From assembly GCF_000142905.1 (NCBI RefSeq), contig NW_013657679.1, forward strand, positions 188,657-252,656: a stretch of 64,000 nt of DNA. Reading direction: 5' to 3'. The notes under the pieces were generated by a model. The model did not search any database and was not told the DNA's origin. It was given only the letters and a program-made list of their open reading frames with translations. Positions 40,363 to 49,834 of the stretch are shown here, one piece after another (the stretch's first letter is position 1; every line of letters starts with the position of its first letter). This stretch comes from Thecamonas trahens ATCC 50062 (Eukaryota > Apusozoa > Apusomonadida > Apusomonadidae). The translations under genes and the position numbers were made by a program.

Positions 40363-41595
40363 TCAAGACTTGCCTATCATTCCGGATTGATGGGGGGATC
40401 GAGCGTAGGGGCTCGGGTATCGCGGCCGCGCCGCACGGGACGGGGACATGCCCATCGCGACCGGCATCGGAACCATGGACGGGTAGGCACGGCGCTGGTG
40501 CTGCATCTGAGTGAGTCCAAAGATTTGCGCAGAGGCCTTGTGCATCCGAGCCTGGAACTCGACTCGCGGAATGGGACGGCCGGCGCCCGGGCGGGTGGCC
40601 ACGGTAGAGCGGCGCTGAGCAAAGATCGGTGAACCAATCTGGCGGACGAGTGGCGAAGAGTACGGCGAGGCAAAGACTGCAGGGTGGACTCCATGCGGAG
40701 AAGTGGGAGCCATGCGGCGCGGCGATGGGGACGCGTGCGACGGGTGCGACGGCGATGCGTGGGCTCGATAGATGGCCCGTTGCGCCACAAAGGCACCGGG
40801 ACCGAGAGAGGGCGAAGACGGAGTTGGTGCCTTGGTCATGATGGGGGCAGATGCGGGGGGGGCAGCAGCAGCCGGCGCAGGAGCAAGCGCAGGGACAGAC
40901 GGTCCGTCGGTGAGCGCGGACGAACTACGAAGCTCGTCGACCTCCTTGGTCTTTCGATCAAGCTCCTCATGCAAGATCTCCACAGTTGCCTCGAGCGACG
41001 CGATAAGCGCGGCCTGTGTCTCTGCAGTTGCTTCGAGCTCCTCAATGACCGCCTGCTGCTGTCGGGTCGTGGCCTCGTACTTGGCCTCGAGCAGGAGCGA
41101 CTCCTCGTGTGCGAGCGAAGTGTTGAGCTCGGCCTCCTCGGCTGCAGACTCCAACTGTGCCCGAAGCTCCTCAATCAAACGGGCCTGTTCCTCGATGACC
41201 TCCGATTTGACAGCATCCGATTTGGCGGCAGCCTTGGCGCCCGGCGACCGCGAGCCGCGAGACCCGCGCACAGCGGTCGTTCGGCGTCGGTCGGCCTCGA
41301 TCTGCGAGAGGAACGCGTTCTGCTTTTGCAGGGCCGCGGCCTGGAGCTCGAGCGCCTCAGCTTGCTCCTTGACTTGAAGCTCCAGCTCGAGAATCCTCCG
41401 TCTAGCTGCAGCACGCTCCAGCTCTGTCGACGGTGAGCCAGGAAGTGATGACAATGGTGACGGCGAGGTCAGGACCGGGGTGCGCGACGGCGAGGGTGCC
41501 ACCTGTTTGGCGCGCGAAAGCAGGTCGAGTACCTCGGCTTCATCTTGGGCCGAGTATGGTGTGACGTCCGGCGAGTCTGGGTATACTTTAGACAT
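40363..41595 (-). CDS. Coiled-coil, Ser/Pro-rich protein, 410 aa
   Basis: ATG at 41593-41595. N-terminal SP/TP-rich segment (SPSRTPVLTSPSPLSSLPGS), then two coiled-coil blocks (about residues 55-105 and 130-225, for example RRILELELQVKEQAEALELQ), then a Pro/Ala linker and a basic, Ser/Arg/Pro-rich tail. SP sites suggest phosphoregulation by proline-directed kinases. The pattern fits cytoskeleton or centrosome adaptors. No family is recognised. Confidence 0.65.
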   Translation of the reverse strand: MSKVYPDSPDVTPYSAQDEAEVLDLLSRAKQVAPSPSRTPVLTSPSPLSSLPGSPSTELERAAARRRILELELQVKEQAEALELQAAALQKQNAFLSQIEADRRRTTAVRGSRGSRSPGAKAAAKSDAVKSEVIEEQARLIEELRAQLESAAEEAELNTSLAHEESLLLEAKYEATTRQQQAVIEELEATAETQAALIASLEATVEILHEELDRKTKEVDELRSSSALTDGPSVPALAPAPAAAAPPASAPIMTKAPTPSSPSLGPGAFVAQRAIYRAHASPSHPSHASPSPRRMAPTSPHGVHPAVFASPYSSPLVRQIGSPIFAQRRSTVATRPGAGRPIPRVEFQARMHKASAQIFGLTQMQHQRRAYPSMVPMPVAMGMSPSRAARPRYPSPYARSPHQSGMIGKS

Positions 41596-41938
41596 GCGAT
41601 GCTTGTTGTGAGCGTAAACCGTGTATGAGGAGGATGAAAAGGTGGTGTGGCTTGAGGTGGGTGGGTGAGCTGAAGGGTGACGGTGGCTGGGAGTGGTGTG
41701 CGGTGCTGTGACGTGTGATCAGAGACTCGCTGTCAGCGGGGATGCGGGCGCCAGGACTGGTTCAGTGGAGCTGCATCAGAGCGTTGATGGACTGCACAAC
41801 ATGGTTGAGCTGCGTCCAGTTTCTCTACTTTTGTTACAGTACAACGAGCACGGGGGTTGATGGTGCGTGCGGTGTGTTAGATCAGTGTGTCAAGTATGAC
41901 GGGAGAATGTGTGTGTGTGTGTGGGGGGTGAAGGTGGT
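41596..41938. other. Spacer, nothing recognised
   Basis: About 340 bp between two minus-strand genes. Has a short GT repeat at about 41909-41924. No gene supported. Confidence 0.5.
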
Positions 41939-42352
41939 TTACATCTGCTTGGCGAGCTTGCGCAGGCGAGCCTCACGCTCGGCAAACTTGGCAGCAAGGC
42001 GCTTGGAATAGTCATCTAGGGCGGCGACCGAGACCTCAAGCTGGGCCACTGTTGCGGCGATGGTATCGATCTGATCGAGATACGGCTGGAGGTGGGCATA
42101 CTGGACCTTGAGCTCTTCCATGTGACCGGCTAGGCCCTGTGTGACCTCCAGCATATGGGCGTACTTTGCCGTAGCTGCGGCATTGACCTCTGTCAGCACT
42201 GTATAGTCCGAAGCTGACGAGGCGAGTTCTGCGTCGAGGTAGCGTGCGAGGGCGTCGAACATGGTGTGCGTGGCCTCTTCAACACGCTGCATGTCGTCGA
42301 CAGCGGGGTGCTCGGCAGCGGGGTGTGTGGTGGACACTGGTGTGGCCTCCAT
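41939..42352 (-). CDS. BLOC1S2: BLOC-1 subunit 2 (BLOC1S2)
   Basis: A 137-aa helical protein from ATG 42350-42352 (MEATPVS). It follows the family core: MFDALARYLDAELASSASDY, YAHLQPYLDQIDTIAATVAQ, then LDDYSKRLAAKF. Human BLOC1S2 has YAGLQPYLDQINVIEEQVAA and LDAYSKKLEAKY. It is a shared subunit of BLOC-1 and BORC, complexes that control lysosome-related organelle traffic and lysosome positioning. The frame continues upstream through a GT/CA microsatellite that encodes His/Thr repeats and is not counted. It is divergent from the PIGN gene. Confidence 0.85.
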   Translation of the reverse strand: MEATPVSTTHPAAEHPAVDDMQRVEEATHTMFDALARYLDAELASSASDYTVLTEVNAAATAKYAHMLEVTQGLAGHMEELKVQYAHLQPYLDQIDTIAATVAQLEVSVAALDDYSKRLAAKFAEREARLRKLAKQM

Positions 42353-42432
42353 ATGTGTGTGTGCGGAGAAGGGAAGCGTATGTGTGCGTGTGTATGTGTG
42401 TGTGTGTATGTGTGTGTGTGAGAGTGTGTGTG
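42353..42432. repeat. GT microsatellite in a divergent promoter
   Basis: Imperfect GT/TG dinucleotide repeat interrupted by A and CG. It fills most of the space between the BLOC1S2 start and the PIGN leader and could form Z-DNA. Repeat length may vary between strains. Confidence 0.7.
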
Positions 42433-42617
42433 GGAGAGTGGAGAGATGTGGTGGTTGTGGTTGCTCTTGTCGGGGCTGGGGTCGGGGTGTGTGGGAGGAG
42501 TCGCACAGCTCTGGTCGGACTCGGATGGTCGGACGAGAGGCGGCTCGCGAGGTCACTCACACTCTTCTCTCGCACACTGGCTTCGTGGTGGTGTTGCAGC
42601 TGCGGAGAGAAAGCAGG

Positions 42618-45413
42618 ATGAGCATATGGCAGAGTAAGGTGGTGCGGTCGACTACGGCGGTGTTTGTTCTCGGACTAGTCTTCCAGACCGTCTTCTTCTA
42701 CTCTATCTTTGACGTCTACTTTCAGTCGCCGCTGGTGACGGGCGTGCCGTCTGTCCAAGTCCCGTCGGGCGCGCCGGCAAAGCGTCTGGTTCTCTTTGTG
42801 GCCGACGGCCTCCGCGCTGCCTCGTTCTTTGAGCGCAAGCCTGACGGGACACCACGCGCTCCGTATCTAAGGTCTGTCATCGAGCATCGTGGCTCATGGG
42901 GCGTGAGCCACACCCGAGTGCCCACAGAGTCGCGCCCAGGCCACGTCGCTCTCCTCGCTGGCTTTTACGAGGACGTCTCAGCCGTGACCAAGGGCTGGGC
43001 CGCCAACCCAGTCGAGTTTGACTCTGTCATCAACCAGTCACGGGTGACGGTGGCGCTTGGCTCGCCCGACATTGTGCCGATGTTCGTGGATGAGGTCCCG
43101 CACGCCCATGGGCTCACCTACGACGCTGCCATGGAGGACTTTGCCCTCGCCTCGTCGTCGGTCTCGCTTGACGATTGGGTCTTTAATCGGGTCGGTGGTA
43201 TTCTCGACAAGCCAGGCTCCGCCTTTCCGGGCCTCGAGCCCGAGGCCCTCGATGGGCCGGGCACCCTCTTCTTCCTCCACCTGCTAGGCATCGACACTGC
43301 CGGCCACGCCAAGAAGCCGGCGTCAGACGAGTACCTGGCCAACATCGAGGCTGTCGACGCGGGTGTCGAGCGGATTGTGGCTCTGTTTGAGGCCAAGTAC
43401 GGGCGCGCCGAGGAGGCCGGGACCGCCTTTGTGTTTACTGCTGATCATGGCATGTCGAACCGCGGCTCGCACGGCGACGGCGATCCACACAACACACAGA
43501 CCCCTCTGGTGACGTGGGGCGCTGGTGTGCGCCGGCCGGTGAAGCTTCCGGTCGAGGCGCGACAGCCCGGCCGCGATCCGCCTGGCTGGGGCCTGGACGC
43601 CTACGAGCGGAAGGATGTCGAGCAGGCCGAGGTGGCCTCGCTGATGGCCTCGCTCCTTGGGCTGCGGTACCCGACCAACGCGGTAGGGTTGCTCCCCATC
43701 GAGTACCTCAATGTGGCGACGTCGTACAAGCTTGACTCGCTGGTTGCCAACGCCGCAGCTATCTACCAGCAGTTCAAGGTCAAGACTGCGGCAGTGCGGG
43801 CGCGAGTGCTCTTGTTCAAGCCGTACGTTCCGCTCATCTTTGGCGAGTCGTACTTCTCCAAGATCTCGCAGTATGTGAGCGATGGGCACGCGGGGCAGGC
43901 TATTGCCATGGCCCGCCGCGTCGTCCAGCTCTCGCAGGACGGACTCTACTACCTCCTCACCTACGACTGGGCTTTTCTCATGACCTTTATCATTCTGGGC
44001 TACGTCTCGTTTGGCGCGCTCATGGTTGTCTGGGTGGTACGTAGCTACGGGCTGAGCTCAAGCGATGCTGCGATGCTGGTGGCTGCAAGCAGGTCGAAGG
44101 AAGCCGCCAAGTATGAGCGGTTTGTTGAGTGCGTGACGGGAGTGGTTGTGGCCGCGCTGACGTGGCTCCTCTGGATCGAGTCTGCTCCGTGGCGGTACTA
44201 CCTCTACGTCGGCTTTCCACTCTTCTTTCTCCACCTCCTCGCCAAGGCCCAGCTCGGACTTGTGTTCGAGGCGGCTGTGGGCGGCGAGGCGAGCGGGATG
44301 GCGCGGGCGGCGGCAGTGGGGTGCGGAGTGGGCTTTGTCGAGCTCATGGTCGCCTCGTATTTTTACCGCGAGGTCTACACCCTCTGCTTCCTTGTTCTTG
44401 CCCTGTGGCCAACGACGCGCTGGTGGCCGGCGCGGGCGCAGGGTGCAGTGCAGGGTGCATGGATTGCAAGCTGCGTCAGCCTCTCGGTCTTCACTCTGCT
44501 TCCAGTTGAGATGGAGTCGTCGATTGCGCTGGTGGTGGGCGGGCTCGGACTAGGCCTTGCGGGCGTGTTGTGGCTGATCGAGGCTGATCCTGCGGGCACT
44601 GGCGTGGGCCAGTTGCCAAAGCAGCTGCTGCGGCTGCAAATGGTGGTTGCAGCCTTTGCCGGTGCCCTCGTGTGGCAGACGGAGACCTTGCTGGCGCGCG
44701 GGGCGCGTGTGCCAACGAGCAACCTCGTCCTTGCGTGGGGCTTGAGCCTGGCTGGGCTTGTGGGTCCGCTCTTCTCGCCACGGCATTGGCTGTGGCGGAC
44801 GGTCTCGCTCTACCTCGGCCTCGCGCCTGCGCTTGTCCTCCTCTCGGTCCACTACGAAATGCTGTTCTTTACGGCGCTTCTTGGGTCGCTGGTGGCTTGG
44901 ATTGTGATTGAGGCAGCGGGTGAGGACGGAGGAGGCTTGCAGCGGGCGCTTTCGCTCCGCGACGTGCGGACTGGGGGAATGGTGCTGCTCTACATCAACG
45001 TGGCGTTTTTCGGGACCGGCAACGTGGCGTCGATGTCGTCGTTTGAGATCAGCTCGGCCTTTCGGTTTGTGACTGTCTTTCGCCCATGGGTTATGGGCGC
45101 TCTGCTTGTGTTCAAGGTACTGATTCCGATTGCGCTCGTCTCGTGCGCGCTCGGCTTTGTGGGCCGTGTGCTCAAGGTGCCAAACATGGCGCTTTTCTTC
45201 CTCGTGGTGGCCATGAGTTCCGTCTGCTCGCTCAACTTTTTCTTCCTTGTCAAAACCCAAGGCGCGAGTTGGAAGGAGATTGGGAACTCGATCTCGCACT
45301 TTGCGATCCAGAATGCATTCCAGCTCCTGCTTACCGTCTTGTACGGTCTCGCCAACGTGGTGAGCTTTGGGGCGGGCTTGCCATTTGAGAGCGGTCCGGT
45401 TAAGGTCGAGTAG
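42618..45413 (+). CDS. PIGN: GPI ethanolamine phosphate transferase 1 (PIGN/Mcd4)
   Basis: A 931-aa ER membrane enzyme that adds ethanolamine phosphate to the first mannose of GPI anchor precursors. The start is ATG 42618, giving a short cytosolic MSIWQSKV and a signal-anchor helix. The lumenal alkaline-phosphatase-like domain has LFVADGLRAASFF, GVSHTRVPTESRPGHVALLA, GFYEDVSAVTKGWAANPVEF, GSPDIVPMF, LHLLGIDTAGHAKKP and FTADHGMSNRGSHGDG, all characteristic of PIGN rather than PIGO/PIGG. The C-terminal half has a dozen or more membrane helices. Longer open frame to 42261 passes through the GT repeat and is leader. Confidence 0.95.
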   Translation: MSIWQSKVVRSTTAVFVLGLVFQTVFFYSIFDVYFQSPLVTGVPSVQVPSGAPAKRLVLFVADGLRAASFFERKPDGTPRAPYLRSVIEHRGSWGVSHTRVPTESRPGHVALLAGFYEDVSAVTKGWAANPVEFDSVINQSRVTVALGSPDIVPMFVDEVPHAHGLTYDAAMEDFALASSSVSLDDWVFNRVGGILDKPGSAFPGLEPEALDGPGTLFFLHLLGIDTAGHAKKPASDEYLANIEAVDAGVERIVALFEAKYGRAEEAGTAFVFTADHGMSNRGSHGDGDPHNTQTPLVTWGAGVRRPVKLPVEARQPGRDPPGWGLDAYERKDVEQAEVASLMASLLGLRYPTNAVGLLPIEYLNVATSYKLDSLVANAAAIYQQFKVKTAAVRARVLLFKPYVPLIFGESYFSKISQYVSDGHAGQAIAMARRVVQLSQDGLYYLLTYDWAFLMTFIILGYVSFGALMVVWVVRSYGLSSSDAAMLVAASRSKEAAKYERFVECVTGVVVAALTWLLWIESAPWRYYLYVGFPLFFLHLLAKAQLGLVFEAAVGGEASGMARAAAVGCGVGFVELMVASYFYREVYTLCFLVLALWPTTRWWPARAQGAVQGAWIASCVSLSVFTLLPVEMESSIALVVGGLGLGLAGVLWLIEADPAGTGVGQLPKQLLRLQMVVAAFAGALVWQTETLLARGARVPTSNLVLAWGLSLAGLVGPLFSPRHWLWRTVSLYLGLAPALVLLSVHYEMLFFTALLGSLVAWIVIEAAGEDGGGLQRALSLRDVRTGGMVLLYINVAFFGTGNVASMSSFEISSAFRFVTVFRPWVMGALLVFKVLIPIALVSCALGFVGRVLKVPNMALFFLVVAMSSVCSLNFFFLVKTQGASWKEIGNSISHFAIQNAFQLLLTVLYGLANVVSFGAGLPFESGPVKVE

Positions 45414-45480
45414 CGGGTAATACGAATTGTTGTGTCAGCAAGTGTCACAGCAATTGGGTGTGTAGCTCCAAGTCGTGGTG

Positions 45481-46622
45481 CTATGTGGCGTCGACCAGAG
45501 TAACAAAGGTGGCCGGGAAGAGGCCCTCTTCGTCGCCGAGCCGGCCAAACCACCAGCCGCTCTCGTCCTCTTCGATGACCTCGATGAGGTCGCCCTTTTT
45601 GAAGGAGATGTCCGACTCGGGATCGCCAGCATACTTGGCGACAGCGCGAGCGTAAACAACGGGAGGGGCGGGCGAGGTCGTGGGTGTGTCGGCTGCGTCG
45701 GCGGCGGAGGCAGGCGGCTGCAACGCAGGCGTCGGCTGGGAGGTGGAGGTGGAGGCCGAGGACGGCGGCGGCGGAGGGGTTTCGCCCCAGGTATTCGCCC
45801 CCTGAGCAGAGGAGAGCTTTCGCTGGGCATCGGCGTGGAGGGTGAGACGGCGGATGCGTAGGGCTTCGTTGATGGGTGGCGGGACGGGCGGCGGCTCGGC
45901 GGCGGCGTCAAACTGGTTAGACGAGCCGATGAGGACCACGTGGTTTGCGGGGAAGCGGCCAGAGACAGAGCCGATCTTGCCCTCCCACCATGCACCGCCC
46001 TCGTCGGGATCCGAGTCGAGGACGACAATGTCGCCGACGGCGAGCGAGATCTCGCCGGGGCGTTCAGCGGTAAAGGCAAACATGGCGCGGGCCTGGGGAG
46101 GGGCACGCTTTGTGGTATTCTTGAGGACGGCCGAGACGTCTGCAGCCCGATCCGATCCGGACTTGCCTGACTCACCGATGAGGGTGCGGAGTGAGAGGAA
46201 CTCGCGGACGTCCTCGAAGCGAATGAGGATGTCTGGGATAGTAAGGAGCTCGCTGAAGAAGACGTTGAACGCCTCCTTGCGCTCCTCAATGGTGGCCGGC
46301 GAGAGGCGTTTGAGGTAGTTCTTCTTGGGGAACGAGTCTGGAAAGCCTTCGATCTTCTTCTCCTTGAGCTGGGAAGTGCAAGCGGGCGGGATGTTGAGTG
46401 AGTGTGAGAGGGGAAGAGGGCAAGAGGAGAGACGGGAGACAGTGGTGGTGGTGGAAGAGAGGGGCGACGTACAGTGGCGTAGAACCTGCGGATGGCCGAG
46501 TATCTGCGGTAGATCATGACGACGCCAGCAGATGTGGCGACCGAAAAGACATAGACAGTGTACGACTTTTTCTTGTCGAACCGTGTCTCGTGGCCCTCGC
46601 AGACCACAGTGATGTCTGCCAT
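45481..46622 (-). CDS. PX plus two SH3 domain protein (p47phox/Tks-like plan)
   Basis: 345 aa in two exons: 46473-46622 and 45481-46368 (intron GTACGT...TCCCAG, phase 0). Residues 1-110 form a PX phosphoinositide-binding domain: VVCEGHETRFDKKKSYTVYV, the YRRYSAIRRFY lipid-binding core, then EGFPDSFPKKNYL. First SH3 about 150-205: ARAMFAFTAERPGEISLAVG, then WWEGKIGSVSGRFPANHV. A Pro/Ser linker follows, and the second SH3 is at the C-terminus: ARAVAKYAGDPESDISFKKG, then WWFGRLGDEEGLFPATFV. This is the order seen in p47phox/NoxO1 and related endocytic adaptors; no NADPH oxidase is in the window, so the role (endocytosis or actin) is open. Divergent from the next gene. Confidence 0.85.
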
Positions 46623-46944
46623 AGGGTGCGGGGTGGGGAGGTGGGGGGGTGGGGGGTGGGAGGAGGTGGTGAGGGTGGGGTGCTAGGGTGAGGGGAGAGG
46701 GAGTGTGTGTGGGTATTGGTGGTGGTGGTGGTGGTGGTTGCAGGTGACAGAGGTTGGGGGGGGGGGGGGGAGTTGGTGGTCGCCGGTTGGTTGGTTGGTG
46801 GCTTCGGCGGCAGTTGATTGGGAGGGAGGGAGGGGGGGGGAGCTGAGCGGGGGGAGACCACCACCCCACTGCAGACAGGGGAGGGTGGGGAGAAGCGAGT
46901 GTAGGAGCTGAGCCAGAGACCCGGCTGTGTAGAGTGTGCAGACC

Positions 46945-48258
46945 ATGGGCATGGATATGGACATGGAGACGGGGTCGGGTATGGGTGTCGCTGGGGTGGC
47001 CACGGGAGCGGAAGCTCGGCCTGGTGCGGGCGGGGAGGCCAGCGGGGCCAACACGCCGCCGCGCAGCAGCCGGGCAGGACGGACCATTGCCACGCAGACG
47101 CCGGTGCAGGGGGGCAGGAGCGGGCGCAGGAACAGCAGTAGCAGCGCAGAGGCCGGAGAAGGAAGAGAAAGCAATGTGTATGCAGAGGTTGCGGCGGCCG
47201 AGCAGACGTTGGACGGGTCACTGCTGATGGGGAGCATGCGGCGCGGCGAGGACAACGGTGCAGCTGGTGGCGGTGGCGGAGGTGGAGATGTAGGCGGAGT
47301 TGGAGGCAGCAGGGCTGTTCGTAGCGACGGCAAGGTCGGTGCGACGGAGATGGCACGTCGGTGGGCGAGCTGGGTGTGGGTGTGCTGTCTCGGTCCGCGG
47401 CCGTCGTCGGCAGCGTCCGGACGTCCGCCGCTGACGAGTGACGAGGAGGCGGAGCTGGGCAACCGGCGTGCGGCAGCGGTGATGTGCGGGATCGCGTTTG
47501 TGCTCGCGTTTCCGGCAGTGTTTGTTGGAGTGAGCACGTGGAGCGCGGCCGAGTGCACCGAGCCGCTCGGCGAGCACCTTGTGGTCAACGGGGTGGTCGG
47601 CGCGTGCTCTGCACTTGCGTACGCTGTGGCCTATCTCAACCGCGACAAGGTGTATGTCAACCTTGTGCAGTATACGGTTGTGGGCCTTCTTGTCCTCTTT
47701 GGCGTGGTGTGGAACGTTCTTGGGGTCATGTGGTATTCGTGGTCGGCGCAGTGCGTCCGCGACACGCCGTCGCAAGCCCTCGACACGCTTCGTGGCTTTG
47801 TCTTTGGCTACATCGTGCTGAATACCTTCCTTGAGCTTTTCTCATGCTCGTTCCTCTACTGCTTTGGCTACTGGGCCGCGCTGGGGAGTGGCGACAGCGA
47901 CGACGAGTGGGAGGTTGTGGCCGTCGCCCCGGTCGGCGACAAGGTGGTCAACGAGCCGCACATCTCGCCGCTCCGCGGCGTCGAAGTGGGAGGAGCCGGT
48001 GAGACGTCTGTCCTCGATGCTACCCTCTCGGGCTCGGACGAAGAGTGCAGACGTGAGTCGGCGTCGCGCTCGGTTGAGAGCGACGAGAGCTCGTTCGAGG
48101 AGAGTGATCGCGGGAGCGGGTGGGGCGGCGGCAAGGTGCTCCCCCCCATCGGAGCGCCCAACTCGGGCGTCGTTCACAACAACTGGCTCGGAGCGTCTGG
48201 CGGGCTCGGACGCGGCGGCGGTGCTGGATGGGGTTCAGTCGAAGGTGAAGAAGTGTAG
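46945..48258 (+). CDS. Four-pass membrane protein with disordered ends
   Basis: 437 aa from ATG 46945. The first 160 residues are Gly/Ala/Ser-rich and disordered (Met/Asp repeats at the start, a Gly run near 110). Four membrane helices follow: VMCGIAFVLAFPAVFVGV, GVVGACSALAYAVAYL, YTVVGLLVLFGVVWNVLGVM, and FGYIVLNTFLELFSCSFLYC. Cysteines in the loop between helices 1 and 2 and after helix 3 could pair. The C-terminal tail is Ser/Glu/Gly-rich. It resembles tetraspan/MARVEL-type proteins in plan but no family signature is found. Confidence 0.6.
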   Translation: MGMDMDMETGSGMGVAGVATGAEARPGAGGEASGANTPPRSSRAGRTIATQTPVQGGRSGRRNSSSSAEAGEGRESNVYAEVAAAEQTLDGSLLMGSMRRGEDNGAAGGGGGGGDVGGVGGSRAVRSDGKVGATEMARRWASWVWVCCLGPRPSSAASGRPPLTSDEEAELGNRRAAAVMCGIAFVLAFPAVFVGVSTWSAAECTEPLGEHLVVNGVVGACSALAYAVAYLNRDKVYVNLVQYTVVGLLVLFGVVWNVLGVMWYSWSAQCVRDTPSQALDTLRGFVFGYIVLNTFLELFSCSFLYCFGYWAALGSGDSDDEWEVVAVAPVGDKVVNEPHISPLRGVEVGGAGETSVLDATLSGSDEECRRESASRSVESDESSFEESDRGSGWGGGKVLPPIGAPNSGVVHNNWLGASGGLGRGGGAGWGSVEGEEV

Positions 48259-48681
48259 TGTGTGTGGTTGTTGGTTGCATGAATTGCGGTGTGGCCATGG
48301 AGAGCACCAGATGCTTGAGCATTGCCCACATGGGACGATCGAGATTGTTGTCAACTTGGGGTGCGTGTGTAGCTTCCCCCGCTCCTGGCCCCTCGCTCCT
48401 CGGCCGATCAGCCGACCGTATGAAACACACGACACGACGTGCTAGACCACCACCTTCCCCACCACTTCACCCTACCCACCCCTCACCCCCCACCCCTGCC
48501 CCCGCTCCTGCTCCCACCCACCCACCCACTCATACATCACATCTCCTCACACCTCCTCACACCTCCCTATCCCCTCTCAACTCTTCACCTCACCCCCACC
48601 CCGTACCCCCCCCCCCCCCTTTTTCCCCCTCCCCCCGCGCGCCCACCCCCTCACCCTCCTCCCGCCCGCCCACGCCCACAG
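48259..48681 (+). other. Leader, 5' exon and first intron of WDR82 (unresolved)
   Basis: The right part (about 48470-48680) is a long C-rich pyrimidine tract like other introns here, ending in CCACAG. The left part must hold the WDR82 promoter and a short first exon; a possible donor GTGCGT lies at about 48360. No other gene is supported. Confidence 0.45.
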
Positions 48682-49605
48682 ACACAAGCCATCAACTCGA
48701 TGTCGTTTCACTCGTCTGGCGAGTATTTGGTGACGGCGTCCGATGACGAGTCGATCCATGTGTACAACGCCAGCGATGCGAGCCAGTCGACGACGCTGTA
48801 CTCGAAAAAGTACGGCGTCGACCTCATTCGCTTCACCCACCACACCAACACGGTCGTCCACGGGTCCAAGAACGAGTGGGATCACACACTGCGGTATCTC
48901 TCGCTCCACGACAATCGCTATTTGCGGTACTTTAAGGGCCATCGTGCGCAAGTGACCAGCCTCGAGATCTCGCCAGCCGACGACACGTTCCTCTCGGGCT
49001 CGCAGGACGGATCGGTCCGGCTGTGGGACGTCCGCCTCCCGGCGTGCCAGGGCTTCCTCCGTCTCCGGCCGTCGGCCACGCCGGCTGTCGCCTTTGACCC
49101 AGAGGGCATCATCTTTGGTGTCGCCATTGCCGACGCCTCCCAGGGCCAGCACGCCGTCAAGCTCTACGACGTGCGCTCGTTTGACAAGGGTCCGTTTGCT
49201 ACCTTTGAGCTCAACCTCGGCGTCGCCGCCTCGCATCTCACCTTTGCCTCGCTCACCTTTTCACCCGACGGATCCGCCATTCTCCTCTCCACCTCAGGCG
49301 AGCCACTTGTGGTCCTTGACTCGATGGAGGGCGAGCCGCAGGCCTTCCTTCGTGGCCGCCTCAACGAGTCTGGCCTTCCGCTCGTCGCCTCCTACTCGCC
49401 CGACGGCCGCTACATCGTTTCTGGATCAGAGAACGGCGCCGTCCACCTGTGGTCATCTTCCCCCGAGCCCAACAGCCTCGTCGCTCCGGAGATTGCCACC
49501 TTTCGCGGCCACCCCGAAGCGGTCACCAACGTCGCCTGGTCGCCTACCTCGGCCCTCATCGCTTCGGGCTGCACCTCGCTCGGTCTTTGGGTTCCTCCGG
49601 CGTAA
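48682..49605 (+). CDS. WDR82: WDR82/Swd2 WD-repeat protein (main exon)
   Basis: 307 codons of a WD40 propeller very like WDR82: SDDESIHVYNAS, LYSKKYGVDLIRFTHHTNTV, LRYLSLHDNRYLRYFKGH, DDTFLSGSQDGSVRLWDVR, VKLYDVRSFDKGPFATFELN. WDR82/Swd2 is a shared subunit of Set1/COMPASS H3K4 methyltransferase and of a PP1 phosphatase complex in transcription termination. The exon begins after a CCACAG acceptor at 48681 in phase 0 (TQAINSMSFHSSGEY). Animal WDR82 has about 25 more residues before this point, so a small 5' exon is missing upstream; I could not place it. The first in-exon ATG is 48700. Confidence 0.9.
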   Translation, partial: TQAINSMSFHSSGEYLVTASDDESIHVYNASDASQSTTLYSKKYGVDLIRFTHHTNTVVHGSKNEWDHTLRYLSLHDNRYLRYFKGHRAQVTSLEISPADDTFLSGSQDGSVRLWDVRLPACQGFLRLRPSATPAVAFDPEGIIFGVAIADASQGQHAVKLYDVRSFDKGPFATFELNLGVAASHLTFASLTFSPDGSAILLSTSGEPLVVLDSMEGEPQAFLRGRLNESGLPLVASYSPDGRYIVSGSENGAVHLWSSSPEPNSLVAPEIATFRGHPEAVTNVAWSPTSALIASGCTSLGLWVPPA

Positions 49606-49834
49606 TTGCCCTCACTTTGTCGGCCAACAAGCTCGTCTTGGCCCTCGCCGCCTGTTTGTGACCATCTTGATGAGCCCCGAGTCCATCCTTTGTGAGCGAT
49701 AAAGGTCCAACCGGTGGCCCAAGCCACGTCAACAAACGCCTCAACTTTTGCCATCACCCACTCCCTCCCGACGACCACCCCCTCTCCCTCCCCCCCCACC
49801 CCCCAAACCTCCCACACTCCTCACAGCATCAGCC

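Noticed and set aside
42261-42617. 119-residue N-terminal extension of PIGN
   Set aside because: Made of Val/Cys repeats from the GT microsatellite; overlaps the BLOC1S2 start region.
48439-48681. N-terminal extension of WDR82
   Set aside because: Pure His/Pro/Leu repeats from a C-rich intron tract ending in CCACAG.
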